Below the pieces are notes generated by a model. That model did not search any database. It worked only from the letters and a program-made list of their open reading frames with translations, and was not told the origin of the DNA. The position numbers and the translations under genes are program-made. Positions 34,827 to 46,900 of a DNA stretch of 64,000 nt are shown piece by piece. This DNA is from Clytia hemisphaerica (Eukaryota > Cnidaria > Hydrozoa > Leptothecata > Clytiidae), in the NCBI GenBank assembly GCA_902728285.1, contig CACVBU010000975.1, forward strand, positions 648,637-712,636, given 5' to 3'. Positions within the stretch are counted from its first letter, which is position 1; the number at the start of each line of letters is the position of its first letter.

Positions 34827-37800
34827 ATGGACATTCTGGAGTTTATCAACGCTTTAAAGGTACTGTTCTCACTTTTCCCCCTATTTTTTATAAAATATCA
34901 ACATGAATTTTATTTGTTTCTTTTACTGCATTCTTTTTGCTTTAGCAATCTGGTTTCTGAAAATAACATAATATTCCATACCATTTCACTGTCAAGCTCT
35001 AATAACAAACTCTTCTTCAAAGTTTTGAACCAACGCATATCCATTAAATTTTGTTAGAGTCCTAAATACTCATTACACTTGGCGACCTACGAGGAAAAGA
35101 AATGTTGAAGTACCATACTCACATCATAAATATACTATATGAAATCATTGATTCTCTCTTTCATCAAAAGACTGGTGATAGACTCCTCTTGGTCAAAATC
35201 AAAAACATTAAAGCTTCAAAACGAAGCCATTGAATTTTGATCGAGTCCTAAATACAAGAAATGTTGAAATATCACATAAATATAACACAAGGAATTTATT
35301 GATTCTCTTTTTTTAGCAAAAGACTGGTGATGATTATTTCATGCATTTGGAGAAGTTGAAATCGTCACCTGAATTGATACAAGAGACCATTGATGTGCTA
35401 GAATTAAAAAGTGACTCTGATGTGAGTTATTCAGAATAATGATGATAAATTCCCAAATTGCTCCTTGTTCAACTCAAAAATCAAAACTTTCAAAAAGCAA
35501 CCCTGATTATACATTTTCTCCATCCCACTTGAAATTGAGCCATAAATTTTCCAAGGAAGACATATCATTTTGTTCTAACATGTTATTGTGTACTTTGTTG
35601 ACGTTATTTTTCTTTAGCTCTAGTTTAGACGGCCCACTTTTCGCCCTGCCTATTCTAATTGTTTGAGTAGGTATAAAGTGGGCACAAAGTTAAAATCTTT
35701 GCTTGGAAAGGGTTGAACGAAGATCATTCATTGACGTCAAAAGAAGGTAATGCATTGACTTTAGACAGCCAACTTTATGCCCACTTTAATGAACAATTAG
35801 AATAGGCAGGGCGAAAAGTTTTTCGCCTAAACTAGAGCTTATTGATTTAATTTACTATCCTGTAAAGATAACACTTTCTTTTTCTAACTTTCCATAGTTG
35901 GCAAATGCAATATGTGAAGCATTGTTTGTTCTTTACACTGATGTTGGTAACGAATCTCACAAAGTTTGTTTGCAATTTATCCCGGCTGTAATATGGGCGT
36001 ACTACTGTCAGCTTTCTCAAAAGGTATATTGTTTTTATTTAATAAAAGTATGATTATAATGTTATAATGCTAGTAATAATGTTAGTTGAACGTTGAAAGA
36101 ACTTGCTGTGTCAGTTGACACATTACCAAGTTTATGTACAGTATGCGTGTTTTTCTGCGACGGAGACGGTAAGGTGGTTCTAATTTTTTTAGATCCTGAC
36201 TGACTGAGGACGACGGTAAATCAGCACTTTTACCGTCCTCGACTTTGCGGGGCAGAACTGCGGGTTATTCCATTCGCTTCAGTTACAAATACATAAACTC
36301 GCTATTGCATTGCTAGACTAAGAAGTGAAACTTCAATAAAATCCAGCGTCAAACATTAATTGTTATCTTCTATTTCTAGGCAAGAGGAAAGCCTGAAGCT
36401 TTGCTATTAGCTTTCTATAATAAGGTAAACCTTTATGATAACCATCATGAAATTGTAACAATTGTCTTGTTCTTAACCCTAGAAAAAGATCATTAAATTT
36501 TGATTTAACAAATCCAGGTTTGGAAACTCAATCTGTTGAGATATGCAGAGGTATTTCTCCTACTCTCCTCACTCTATTTCTACTGTATCATCGTAGATTT
36601 CTCCTTTTACTAAATCAAGTGAATTTGAAATTAAAAATTATTTTTGTTTACTTTTCAGTGTGTAACAAGGAATGTGGAAACACCCTTCACCAACTCTTTT
36701 CGTATTCCGAAACTCAGCAAACCTTCCGTTTTTCACGAGGTATACTTTTGATTTTATGTTTTTTTTCTTATGGTTATTTTTTTGTTAAAACCGATGAATC
36801 GAATTTCTTTCTTTTATTCAAATACAAAAATTGTTCCGTTTCCCTTTAAAGTATTACCTTATTACACAAATATAGTTAGGCCAAAATCCAACGGCTTTGG
36901 AAATGATACGAATGACTTGTTTTTTTTCATTTTCTTTTGCTTTTACCTCGCGGTTCTTTGCAGATTTTTTTTGCGTGAACATAAACTTTTGCGAATTGCC
37001 CTCTCAAGAATTTTCTACATTTACTTTCGCGAAAAGATCTAAAATTCACGAAAATCGCGAAAGTTTGCCTAAAGTAGTCGAAATTAAGGCGGCTTTTATT
37101 AACATAAATTTTTTTATTCGTGTCTAAAATCACGTTTCGTTATATTTGTAAAATAAGGTATATCCACAAAAATTTTAAGTTTTCAATACTCTTCTTCGTT
37201 TTAGCCCATGCAATTAGCGGCTTCAGCTACGTTAACGGAAAACGCCTTGAATCAACATGACAAATCCAATAAAACGATCATTTTTAAAGGACCCACAAAA
37301 CGCTTAGATCATATTCCTTCTGGTATGAGGTAAAGTGTCTTGTACAAGATTCATTTCAACATTACAATGTTTTATGATATATCTTACCAAAAAAATTCAG
37401 GATCAGCCACCTAAATCAATACAACATTTATCTAGAAACACTGCTGAAATATTCTCTACAAGAAATATTATTTACATTTCCAAACTTTCCTTAAGAGAAT
37501 AACTTATGTTAAGTTAATAAATAAATTAAGGTTCTTGTTATTGGAAGATCCAATAATTTTCATTTTCTATTCAAGAAAATTGTTCAATTTTTTTCGACAG
37601 AAGAATCATCCACATATTACACAATAAACTAAAATCATTAAAATGATCCTTATTTTTCCAGGAATACAGTCATAGCAACAGTATTACAAGAATTCAATTT
37701 TTCACTTTCGTCATACACCAAACCAACTCTACTTTCACTTTGTCATTTGGTGTTCAGGTTTGATCTACAGCTAACTTGCTCGAACTTTAATCTTTCTTTC

Positions 37801-40700
37801 AATCGAACTCAACTTCCATTTTAAAGAAGAACTTCTTGTCCTTTCAAGATTGAAGGGGAGAACCTTGACGGTAGTGCTATAGTAATTGTCAAAAACCCTT
37901 TTCCAAAGGAAGTATTCTTTTTTTAGGTGGTATTCTTATTCTATCTTTGCAGGAAGAAAGTTTTGCATTTTTTTGAATGTCTTCTAATTAACCAAATACT
38001 TGCAAAGCTAATTTATTCTATCATATGCGGAATTGAATTCCTAAAACTTCATTCCATTCGTTCCTTAACCAAAACTGCGCTTTTTTCGAGCTTTTGGTTA
38101 ATAGTCTAAACCTAATTTTTTGAGTTTCTCAAAAATGATTACTTTTAAGTACTTTATGAAATCCGGAATTTTACGATGATGGTCTTTGTTACCTGCAAGT
38201 CTTTCATATTGTACCTCGTCTTGTCACTGCTCTAAAAGCTCGGACTATAACATTGGACCTACCCCGGTGGGGTGGAGGTCCTATAAATTAACTTTTTTCC
38301 GTTCGTTCGTTATTAGCTTTCCTCATGATTGGCTCGTTAGTTTTTTCTGATTTTTTGCACAAGATGTATAACTATAAACCCTCAAATGTGACGGAGCCCG
38401 TTTTCGAATAACAAATATTTTGGGCAAATTTGGGCCAAAAATTTCGGCTAAAAAACGGGTCTTTTGGACTTTGGAAATTGGATCATTAACTTTTTCTGAT
38501 TTTTGCATGAAAGTAGGTAAAAGATCGCTTAAGTAGATTATTTCAAAACATTTTTGTTGGCTTAAAAAATGCATGTTTATCTATAAGAATCACTAATAAC
38601 AAGCATACATCAATGTTCTTAGTTAAATTACTCAATTTTTTTATGAGATAGATGTTTTTTTTGCTCACGAAGTCTTGAATATGGAAGAATATTTTAAGAG
38701 CATGAATGTTTTTTATAAGAAACAAACGACTAATTTTAATAGATCGTCACTATTTGTGTTCTGAATGATTGCTTAATGGTCACGCTCACGTAGATATCAA
38801 TTATATATGTGTTAAATGCATAATCAGGTAGGTCCATAAAAGTATCACTTTGTTCTTTATTATATTGTCAATAATTTACTCTTTTATTAGGTTAAGCATA
38901 TGCGGTTACAAGCAGCCAGAAGTTTCATGTCCTGGCATATCCAAAGAAAATATTTCGTCGTTATTCAATAAAACGAAAGTTAGACTGTCGGCAAAATGTG
39001 TACAAGAATTAGTGACGGCTCTCCAATTCACATCGTAAGTCGTAACTAAAATGTGTTTGTTGTATAACTTATTTGTATAATTAAAATTAATAGCATGAAG
39101 CAAATTTTCAACGATAATTATTATATAAAAAAACCAAACATTTGCGTCCAAAGCTACCTATAAGAGGGTTGTATGTGAGGTTGCTGGGGATCGTGGGGTT
39201 TATTCTCAGTAATCTGTTCCATGTTCCACGTTCTCATGAAATTACACCGTTTACCACCCCTTGTAAACCAACTCTGGAAGGCTTAGGGGTAATTTATATG
39301 TTTATCTACTTTATCTTTTTGCAGTTACAATGGTCTGTATGAGGAGTCGAAGATCGTTCTTGATTGTTTACATCAGCATTCTCATTACTCTTTACTCTAT
39401 GCTGGTACTCTGGTAAGTGAATCTTATTTTATTCATGTCAGTGTTAAAAGTTCTTCTTTCGCCCCGGACGGGTTTCCTTCTCAGTTAAGTATGAGGCTCA
39501 TAATTCTATGTACACAATTCACCAAAATTTCCAAAATATGTGCAGATTCGCTGTGTAAAATCCACTTTCCAGCTAAGACGATAAATACTTGCCTTGACCA
39601 CTGAATAATAGTCTGGCGAAGTCCTAGTACAGTCGTAAGGACTGGCGAAAATGATAACCAATATTTATTATTCTATTATCTACTGTGTTTGATAGTTTGA
39701 TTTTTCTTGAAAAATAGACTCGTAAAAATGTCGGCTAAAGGTTAACTTTAACTCCTTTAGGAGTTCCTAACGAGATCCAAGCTTTCAATACAGCAGATAA
39801 TAAAGTGAAAGATATGGGCTTTCATTTTTTAACGTTTTTTTTAGAACACGTCGGCTTTAAAGAACGTTTTGGAATTGTCAACTTCGGACAAGGATTTCGA
39901 CGTTTGTCCGCCCATCGATCCGAGGAAATGTGGTTATCGCGTTAAAGGAGGTATCTTTTCAGTTTAATAGCCCTCGTAGAAATTAATGGTCTATGATGGA
40001 CAGTAGCGTTATTCATCAGCGACGATGGACGAGGTTCCTGCAGGTTTAATTTGTGCTACGGCATACAGGCTATTTGAGAATAGACCATTGACTTCGTAGC
40101 CCATTGACTTCGTAGCCCCAATCCTTCGTCATGATTGCGGCGCGTTCTAAACGCGACGCTAAATATAAGTGGCTTCACTTTTTCTTGCCTGCGCAAGGTC
40201 AGAGGTTTTACTCTAGCCCTTCGGGCTTCAAAATCAATGGAATAGACATTAAATGACTTATTTTTTTGTTTTTAGGAAAAACATCTGTAATGACTCCTCC
40301 TCGACCATCCTTCGTCAATTCCTTATCCATCGATCGAACAATGGAAGACTCAAATGCCTCGATCACTCAATCCAAATCTATAGCATCCCCATCAAACGTT
40401 ACAATACATATAAAGACAAGTAGTAATAATAAAACCACCGTTACGGCTATTCCATCAATAGAGATAGTAAGTGAGGGCACGGATAAAACAGACGGTGAAA
40501 ATGATATGGAGAATGGTCACACGCCTAATAAAAGAAGTAGTACGTATACTGATGAAGACTCTGAATTTGAGAATGATAAAACACCTTTAATATATTGTAA
40601 TAGTTTGAGTAGTGATGGATCGACAACGATTGTGGTACTTAAATCAAACCCTTCTTCATCATCGACCAGTGAAAAAAGTCAACAAGAAACACCCATGTGA
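34827..40700 (+). CDS. FAM126A: Hyccin (FAM126 family), 11 exons
   Basis: Subunit of the PI4-kinase III alpha complex (with TTC7 and EFR3) that makes PI4P at the plasma membrane. Exons: 34827-34859, 35317-35421, 35898-36023, 36380-36424, 36659-36739, 37205-37329, 37662-37757, 38891-39034, 39325-39412, 39845-39950, 40276-40700; phases agree and total 457 residues. Family landmarks: LQFIPAVIWAYY, PEALLLAFYNK, FRIPKLSKPSVFHE, TENALNQH, LSICGYKQP. As in known hyccins, the C-terminal exon is a Ser/Thr-rich, probably disordered tail. The first exon is only 11 codons. The start lies 8 bases after an AG. AATAAA at 40923-40928 follows the stop. It could equally be called FAM126B; an invertebrate single copy would precede that split. 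Confidence 0.94.
35041..35345 (+). repeat. Tandem duplication spanning the hyccin exon 2 acceptor
   Basis: CCATTAAATTTTGTTAGAGTCC to CAAAAGACTGGTGAT (about 35041-35190) is repeated, diverged, at about 35228-35332. In the second copy the junction reads TTTAG|CAAAAGACTGG and is the real exon 2 start. In the first it reads TTTCATCAAAAGACTGG, so the acceptor AG is lost. Confidence 0.7.
35617..35838. mobile_element. 222-bp MITE, TTA target (PIF/Harbinger-like)
   Basis: Inverted ends GCTCTAGTTTAG and, after a short unmatched stretch, CTTTTCGCCCTGCCTATTC on both sides. TTA is duplicated (35614-35616, 35839-35841), fitting the TWA target of PIF/Harbinger elements. It lies in hyccin intron 2. Confidence 0.75.
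36124..36304. mobile_element. MITE with AGTTTATGTA ends (hyccin intron)
   Basis: The right end, reversed, is TAGCGAGTTTATGTATTTG; the left is CCAAGTTTATGTACAG. The body has GACGGAGACGGTAAG and TTTTACCGTCCTCGA, closely shared with 54293-54484. Confidence 0.7.
36855..37160. mobile_element. Inverted-repeat element TACCTTATT...AATAAGGTA (hyccin intron 5)
   Basis: Ends TACCTTATTACACAAATATA and, reversed, TACCTTATTTTACAAATATA. The body is rich in CGCGAAA/GAAATTAAG words, which also occur in an LRP intron near 17440-17530. No coding function. Confidence 0.6.
38255..38835. mobile_element. GGACCTACC-ended element, second copy
   Basis: Left end GGACCTACCCCGG, itself in a small palindrome with GGTGGAGGTCC; right end CAGGTAGGTCC. 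The ends match the 856-bp element at 19947-20802. It is located in hyccin intron 7. Confidence 0.5.
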
Positions 40701-41147
40701 ATGAAATTTCTTGGCTTGTTGTTTTTTTTATGTTGGAGTAACCAAAAAAGTCCATTTCTTAGTAACGTATCTTATGTGTTGGGTATGGAGAGAATTGGAA
40801 GAATTCTCTGGTATTTTTTTAAATGATGAATTTTGACATGTAGATGCAGGTACATTAATTGTTTGTACGCTAGTCTGCCCATACGTCCCTGTAGGTTTAA
40901 TTACAGTTGTCAAATCCTCATAAATAAAGGTTCTACCATCGTCAATCATACAAAAAAGATTTTTCCGATTTTATGGTTTTGTTATTAATGATTATCGCGC
41001 TCGTACACTTTTTAGTTTCCCGAACTTTTTATTTTTCCTCTTTTAGTACCTTTTTGGTTTCAATTTTTATAATTAAAGAAATTTTACTAAATTATTTGTT
41101 AAATTTTTGTTAATTTTTGGGCATTTTTTTGATTTATTACTTTGATT

Positions 41148-41508
41148 GGGCTGTTCCAAAAATTTCCATACATTTGGGGGTGGACGAACCTTTTCAAGTG
41201 AAAACAAATTTCTTGGAAATGTGTAAATACCCCCTGGAAAATAGAAAAATTTGCTAAAAAAGACCCTGGAAAAAATTATTTTCACCTCTTAAAGTGAGGG
41301 AGGTAAAAAGCTATTCTTTCACTTTCAGGGGGTAAACGATTGATAATAGTTCGTATCAGTCGTTTACCCCCTGAAAGTTTAAGAATAGCTTTTTACCCCC
41401 TTGGAAACATGAAAAACACTTCCTTAGACCTCCTGGAAATTCTTCTCAATTTACCCCCTGGAAAAGTTCGTCCAACCCCCCATGTATGGTTATAAAATGG
41501 AATGGCTC
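41148..41508. mobile_element. MITE with GGGCTGTTCC ends, copy 3
   Basis: 361 bp. The left end is GGGCTGTTCC and the right end, reversed, GAGCCATTCC; both continue to CCATACAT and GGACGAAC. ATT is duplicated (41145-41147, 41509-41511). The body contains a long internal palindrome around 41335 (AAAAGCTATTCTT / AAGAATAGCTTTT) and CCCCCTGGAAA words like its relatives. Confidence 0.75.
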
Positions 41509-42201
41509 ATTTTCGGTGCTGCTTTAGTATGTTTTTAAAATTATTCTATAGATAATAATCACAAATCTTAAATTAAAGAATTTATTCATGAAGTATAATT
41601 TTAAAACCAAACAATTTTGAATTTGGAATCACGTAAAAATAAATCTGCATGACACTTAAAATTCAAACCTCTTTTTGCTGTAAAGGATATCATTTAAGAA
41701 CGATTTTCGCCGTCAACTGTGCCGCGCGAGCACAAATTTGCAAAATTCTGTTGTTAATTTTCAGCATAATAGCATATTTACATACTTTATATCATCAAAT
41801 TCAGTGTCTTAAAAGATGTTTTTGCCTCGCACTGCTAAAAAGGAATGGTAAGATTTTATTTTTACTTTTTTTCAGATTGGTTTTCGTGAGATTTAATTCC
41901 GCGTTTTCGCGAATATTGCCTTTTTCGCGGAATCGTGTAAGATCGCTGACTCAAAAAAGGCAGCTACCATCTTTTATTGACTGATTTACGAAATAAAAAC
42001 AGGCTAAAAATCTTCAAAACACTAGTTTCAAAAACTAAATCTTGTGGAAATTAATCCGATTAATTAAAGTGATAATCATGAATTTTGCCCTTATGTATTA
42101 CATACCCAATTCATCTCCCAATTCATCGTCTCTGATCAGTCAGTAGACAAGAATTCACTTCCAGCTCTAGCGAGTCGCAATTGAGTCATCGTGTTCCACA
42201 T

Positions 42202-42360
42202 GGACCCGTAGCTCAATGGTAGAGCAAATGCCCGCGAATGGCATGGTTGTGAGTTCGAGTCTCGCCGGATCCGTTGGTTTTCCAACGGTTCTGGTGGCTG
42301 GTCAGAAAACAATATGAGAGCGACTGTATTCACCTCATTGTAAAGTGATAATAAATTTCT
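42202..42360 (+). repeat. tRNA-like SINE (head 42202-42272)
   Basis: The head folds well: acceptor arms pair 6 of 7, D stem GCTC/GAGC, anticodon stem ATGCC/GGCAT, T stem GTGAG/CTCGC. The anticodon loop is CGCGAAT, so position 33 is G instead of the near-universal T. There is a non-tRNA 3' extension (GTTGGTTTTCCAACGG...). I read it as a SINE head rather than a working tRNA gene. Confidence 0.6.
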
Positions 42361-42871
42361 CTCAAATCGAAAATTGTTTTGATTTCATTCAACATTATTA
42401 TAGCTTCATTCAAACACGATATGCTTTAGTTGGCATGGTAACCATATTATCAACTCGTGTTGAGCATGATTTCACCAACGCTGGTCTAGTTGTTTTCTTG
42501 TGTATGATATGGTTGGTTAATATCGGATTTTTTCGTGAAACATCAACAAGACATTGATCAAACAACTCTTGTCTGGTTAGCTCGAATATCCATCTAACAA
42601 ATTTATCAAAATACGCAGTCATAGAACGACATAGTCTGGCTTCGTCAATATATTTAATCAACGCAGGAAACGCAAAAAAGAAGACAACGGTATCCTTCTG
42701 TATCTATGGTTAAATCTACCGATTGAACTGGTCAAGACTATCGATTGAACGCTTTAAATCAGTCAAGGAATACACAAAACTGAAGTATTTTTAAGACTCG
42801 CTTGGAAAAACAAAGATTTTGAATTTTAGCCAAGAGGAAAAGACTTGAAAACTTTCACAACACTAACTACC

Positions 42872-43519
42872 ATGCCACGTGAAGGGTTAGTTGATATCGA
42901 CATTGAAATGGGTGAAATGGAAAGTGATGCAGATCCAACTCTCTTATCATTCCAAGCATCCGCCATTATTGCTGTATGTGCTGCTGTTCTTATCGGTAAC
43001 GCCTTCATTTGCGCCCTCAACTGTTTCAAATCACACGCCCACGCCATATTTTTGAAATTCGTACTCATTTCAGCTGGAATTAATTTAATAGCGGCGCTCA
43101 TTTGTATGCCATTGATGGCTGCTTGTTTGATACAAGCTGAATGGAGATTTGGATTATTGCTTTGTAAGATGACTGGTGGTGTATGTTTCGGATCCATGAT
43201 TTTAACCATGTTCTTTTGTATATTATCATCTGTTAGTAAACTGTTGCTCTACACCAATGCTCATTTCCCGAAGAAACGATGTGATATATTTTTTGAGAAA
43301 GATTTTGTTATTATTTTCGCCGTTTTAATGTTTGTTTTATCGTCGCTGTTCATATTATGTTTCCTGGTGGACGTATCGAAGATTAGAATTGATCCATCAA
43401 AAACATTATGTAAATACGCAAATTCACCGAACATCTCTAGTTATCGTATGTTTTATATCGTGTACTCAATTTTGCTGACGTTTGCAGATTTAATGTTGGT
43501 TATGCCAATCACATTGTAA
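42872..43519 (+). CDS. Rhodopsin-like 7TM receptor fragment, ends after TM5
   Basis: 215 residues from ATG at 42872, no intron. Five hydrophobic segments: TM1 about residues 28-50 with GN (IGNAFIC), TM2 FLKFVLISAGINLIAALICM, TM3 after W-x-F-G-x3-C with the usual TM3 cysteine, TM4 VIIFAVLMFVLSSLFILCF, and TM5 about residues 188-213 ending MPITL then stop. The DRY motif at the end of TM3 is absent (SSVSKLLL), and no TM6/TM7 follows in frame. A further hydrophobic piece (VGVILTPFTVNAVISF, 43787-43834) ends at TGA and may be a remnant of TM6. A splice acceptor-like TTTTAG precedes the ATG. It could be a decayed receptor gene or a first coding exon; ligand unknown. Confidence 0.6.
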   Translation: MPREGLVDIDIEMGEMESDADPTLLSFQASAIIAVCAAVLIGNAFICALNCFKSHAHAIFLKFVLISAGINLIAALICMPLMAACLIQAEWRFGLLLCKMTGGVCFGSMILTMFFCILSSVSKLLLYTNAHFPKKRCDIFFEKDFVIIFAVLMFVLSSLFILCFLVDVSKIRIDPSKTLCKYANSPNISSYRMFYIVYSILLTFADLMLVMPITL

Positions 43520-43906
43520 AAAAGAATACTTTTGATTCGATTGAAGACATCTGAAGTTGTCGAATGAGAGCTGCTCAAATAGCAATTTCCTCTTATTGGG
43601 GAATAAAGTCAGGGGAAAGGGACAAAAAAATTTTTCTGCCAATTTTATGTGTATTTTATAAAGTATATGTAGAAAGTTAAATGTATCTTCAAAGAGTGCT
43701 CTACCGAAGGAGCATAATATCAAGAAAAGAAAATTAACCAAATTTGCTTTTTACAATACTTTAAGTTTCATGTTTCCAATCGTCAGTTGGAGTTATACTC
43801 ACTCCCTTCACCGTCAATGCTGTTATTTCATTCTGACATATTTCTATCTTCATCATGTTTTAGATCGTTAGAAAATAAAAATTACAAAATCATCCTTTAT
43901 TGCATT

Positions 43907-46900
43907 ATGCCAGGCAAAAGAGTTTTGTTGACTGGACAGCCAGGTATGATCAATTTTCAAATTTCCAGTGTTTACTATTAGAGGTAGACCTTCTTGTTCA
44001 AGCTTACCTGGATAATTCAAAAAATCTTTGTTAGAGTTTTTTAAAGCAATTTTCCAAAAGTATGAGCAAGAAATCACTCTTTCTTTGTAACCTTTAGTTC
44101 GTTCCTCAAGCAGTTCGAATACCTCTTACAAAATCTAGTGAAAATACACTACTAGCTGTTAAACTGATTAAACATAGCTGGGTGAATATGGAATTAAAAA
44201 CTATGTACCAGTGGATACCCCTTAAAACCACATACCCCTTAAAACCCACAATGTTGAATTTTTACTTTCATGACTACCAGATTTAATTTTATGTGGTATG
44301 TTTCACTTTTTTACAACCTCTTATAAATGTTCTTTCATAAAATACCAAATTTTAAGGATTTTAAAGATGCTAAAGTATCTTAAAATTCGAAGTTATTCAA
44401 AATTTTATCAACAATCCCTTCAAAAAATCAGGTTTTTTGGACCTAGAAATTACACAATTGAATTTAAGGTCATAAAACCTATACTTTTTAGATACCTATA
44501 CTTATGGTAGGTATGAAAAAATCATTTTCATCTTCGTGAATAGACCCCAACGAAAATGACAGGCCCTTAAAATTCTACTTTAAAGCACTTTTATGGTGAT
44601 GATCAATAAAAAAATCTGAAAATCGACTTTCTCAAAACCTGGTCCATGTTGCATACCAAAATGTCACAAATTTGATGGAGATTTAGAAAAACATTAGAAC
44701 CATAGGTCAAAAATGAAGCGAATGAAGGTTTTGGCCTTTCGTAGCCGTTTTTGACGAAAAAACCACACACACAATTGCATTATGGGCATGAAAACCCTGA
44801 AAAATGAAAATATTGTTTGTGGGAATGAATTTCTAGCAAGTCTTTGAACCATTGAATCACGAAGCAACACCAAATTTGTATCCATCAGCTTGAGTATCCC
44901 GTTAGCAAGGGTCGGACTTTGTGGTTTTTAGCCTTATTTTTGTAGGTTTTAAGGGGTATTTTGATTTTAACACATATTTTTGAGATCATTTAGGTACTAA
45001 TGGTATATTCATAACATTAGTAACTTTACAGTGAATCACTGTTCAAAATTTGAGGTCAAAAGAACTTTTTTGTAAAAAGTTATTCGAGAAAAACCATTTT
45101 GTAGGTTTTAAGGGGTAAATAGCTAAAACTGCACTTTTTCACTTCCTCGTGAAAAACTGAAAACTGTTTTCTACAAAACATCACTGCTAGGGAAGACAAT
45201 CATAGACAACGTACTTTCAACACAAAAGGTTTCAGCCTTACACTCCAACTAAACAATGAGATAGAGGGTACCACTTTTTATTGTGGGTTTTAAGGGGTAT
45301 CCACTGGTAATTACTGTATTCTTGCTGATATTCAGTGAAAACAAGGCTAATATTGTTTACTCATATCATGTTCATGCTCATATCAATAATTTTCGACTGT
45401 TTGTTTGGTTAATGCTAAGATTTTATTTGCATCCCTTGTATATTTTTCCCATTTTTTCTGCAGGAGTTGGAAAAACAACTTTGACTCAAAAAATATATGG
45501 TGCATTGAAAGAGCGGAGGATTCCCATGTCCGGGTTTTACACAACGGAAGTGAGAGAACAAAAAGAACGGCTTGGTTTTGATGTCATCACATTGGATGGA
45601 AAACAAGGTGTTCTGGCCAGGAAAAGGTACAATATTTTTAAGGTCATTCCCAAATTTTTTCCCTGCCTATTATTTTCTTTTTCATGCCGTTTACTGATAG
45701 CGCCTGATAATACCCTAAGAATACCTTGGTGTTGGCGTCCATCAGTAACGTAAATAAAGCCTGGATAAACGGGGACGAGGCTGGCCCATTCTAAAAACGT
45801 GTCAATTACGATTAGGATCTGATTGATTCGCCTCCATGGGTGCTATCAGATTGTGCATAACTGAGCGTGCACCTAAAAGTGTGTGACGTGATGTATAATA
45901 AAGAGGACGAGATTTTGGATTTATAGAATAGATTGGAAATAAGGTGTATTGTTCGTATTGTTCGTGTACCCAAAATGAGAAGAAAAAGACAAGGCAATAC
46001 TTTACCAGCTTCTGGTTTCCATACCATCATTATTTTGCACATTATTTTTCTTTTGGTCAAAGCTGATGTCAGCCATATGCCTGATGGTAACTTTAAGCAC
46101 TATGCTTCAAAATATGTTATTAATTTGGAGCAGTTGATTTTTACCTTTTTTTCTGTTTATCTAGCGGACAAAGTGGTGCCGAATGGAGACGTTCTTCCAC
46201 TGTTGGACAATATTCTGTTAATATTCCATCATTCGAGAAAATTGCACTCCCAACATTACAAGATGCTGCGGTTGGTAATTTCCCATTGATGTTCTCAAGT
46301 TTAGTTGGGCTGGGATCTGAAAATAGTTTTCAGCGATTATATCTTTCTGTCTGTATATTTATTTTGATTTGGTTACACATCTTATGGCTCGGTATGTTTC
46401 ACTTTCTGTTTAGATATATGTCTGGCTGCTTTTAGTAGCCCAAAATCTTGGGGCAGACTGAAAATTAGAAAATAATTGGACTTCAACTTTAAGTAAATCT
46501 TGCTGGGACCAAATGCTGGGGCCTCTTTTACCGACACTTGCTACATTAATACTTGTTTCTTATCCAGGAGAACTCTGTTCTTATCATTGATGAGATTGGT
46601 AAAATGGAGCTGTTCAGTAAACCCTTCATTGCGCATGTGCGAAGATTGTTTGATCAACACACCGGTTGTATCATAGCAACCATACCAATTGCACGTGGGA
46701 AACCGTTACCGCTTGTGGAGGAGATTCGAAATCGTTCCGATGTCACTCTTTTCACCGTAAGTTTATTTAATATGAAGGGTGTCAAACCGTCTCAAACCTT
46801 TTGAGAAAAAGTTTATACAATGGAGTCTCCATAACTTGAACACGCACGGGGAACACAAATCAGTTCGAGTTATGAAAATTTCGAGATATGGAGTAAGGTT

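Noticed and set aside
36518..36550. Possible 33-nt phase 0 mini-exon in hyccin (AG|GTTTGG...GCAGAG|GTATTT)
   Set aside because: Joining the neighbouring exons directly gives the same spacing between the YN and F-x-IP landmarks as I recall in vertebrate hyccin; adding 11 residues would break it. It could still be an alternative exon.
42202..42272. Functional tRNA gene
   Set aside because: The fold is good, but position 33 is G, the anticodon (CGA, Ser) does not match a short variable arm, and the sequence runs into a SINE-like body.
45283..45753. 156-codon frame as a separate gene
   Set aside because: Only 45464-45626 is conserved (NTPCR exon 2). The upstream part is transposon and intron; the downstream part is intron.
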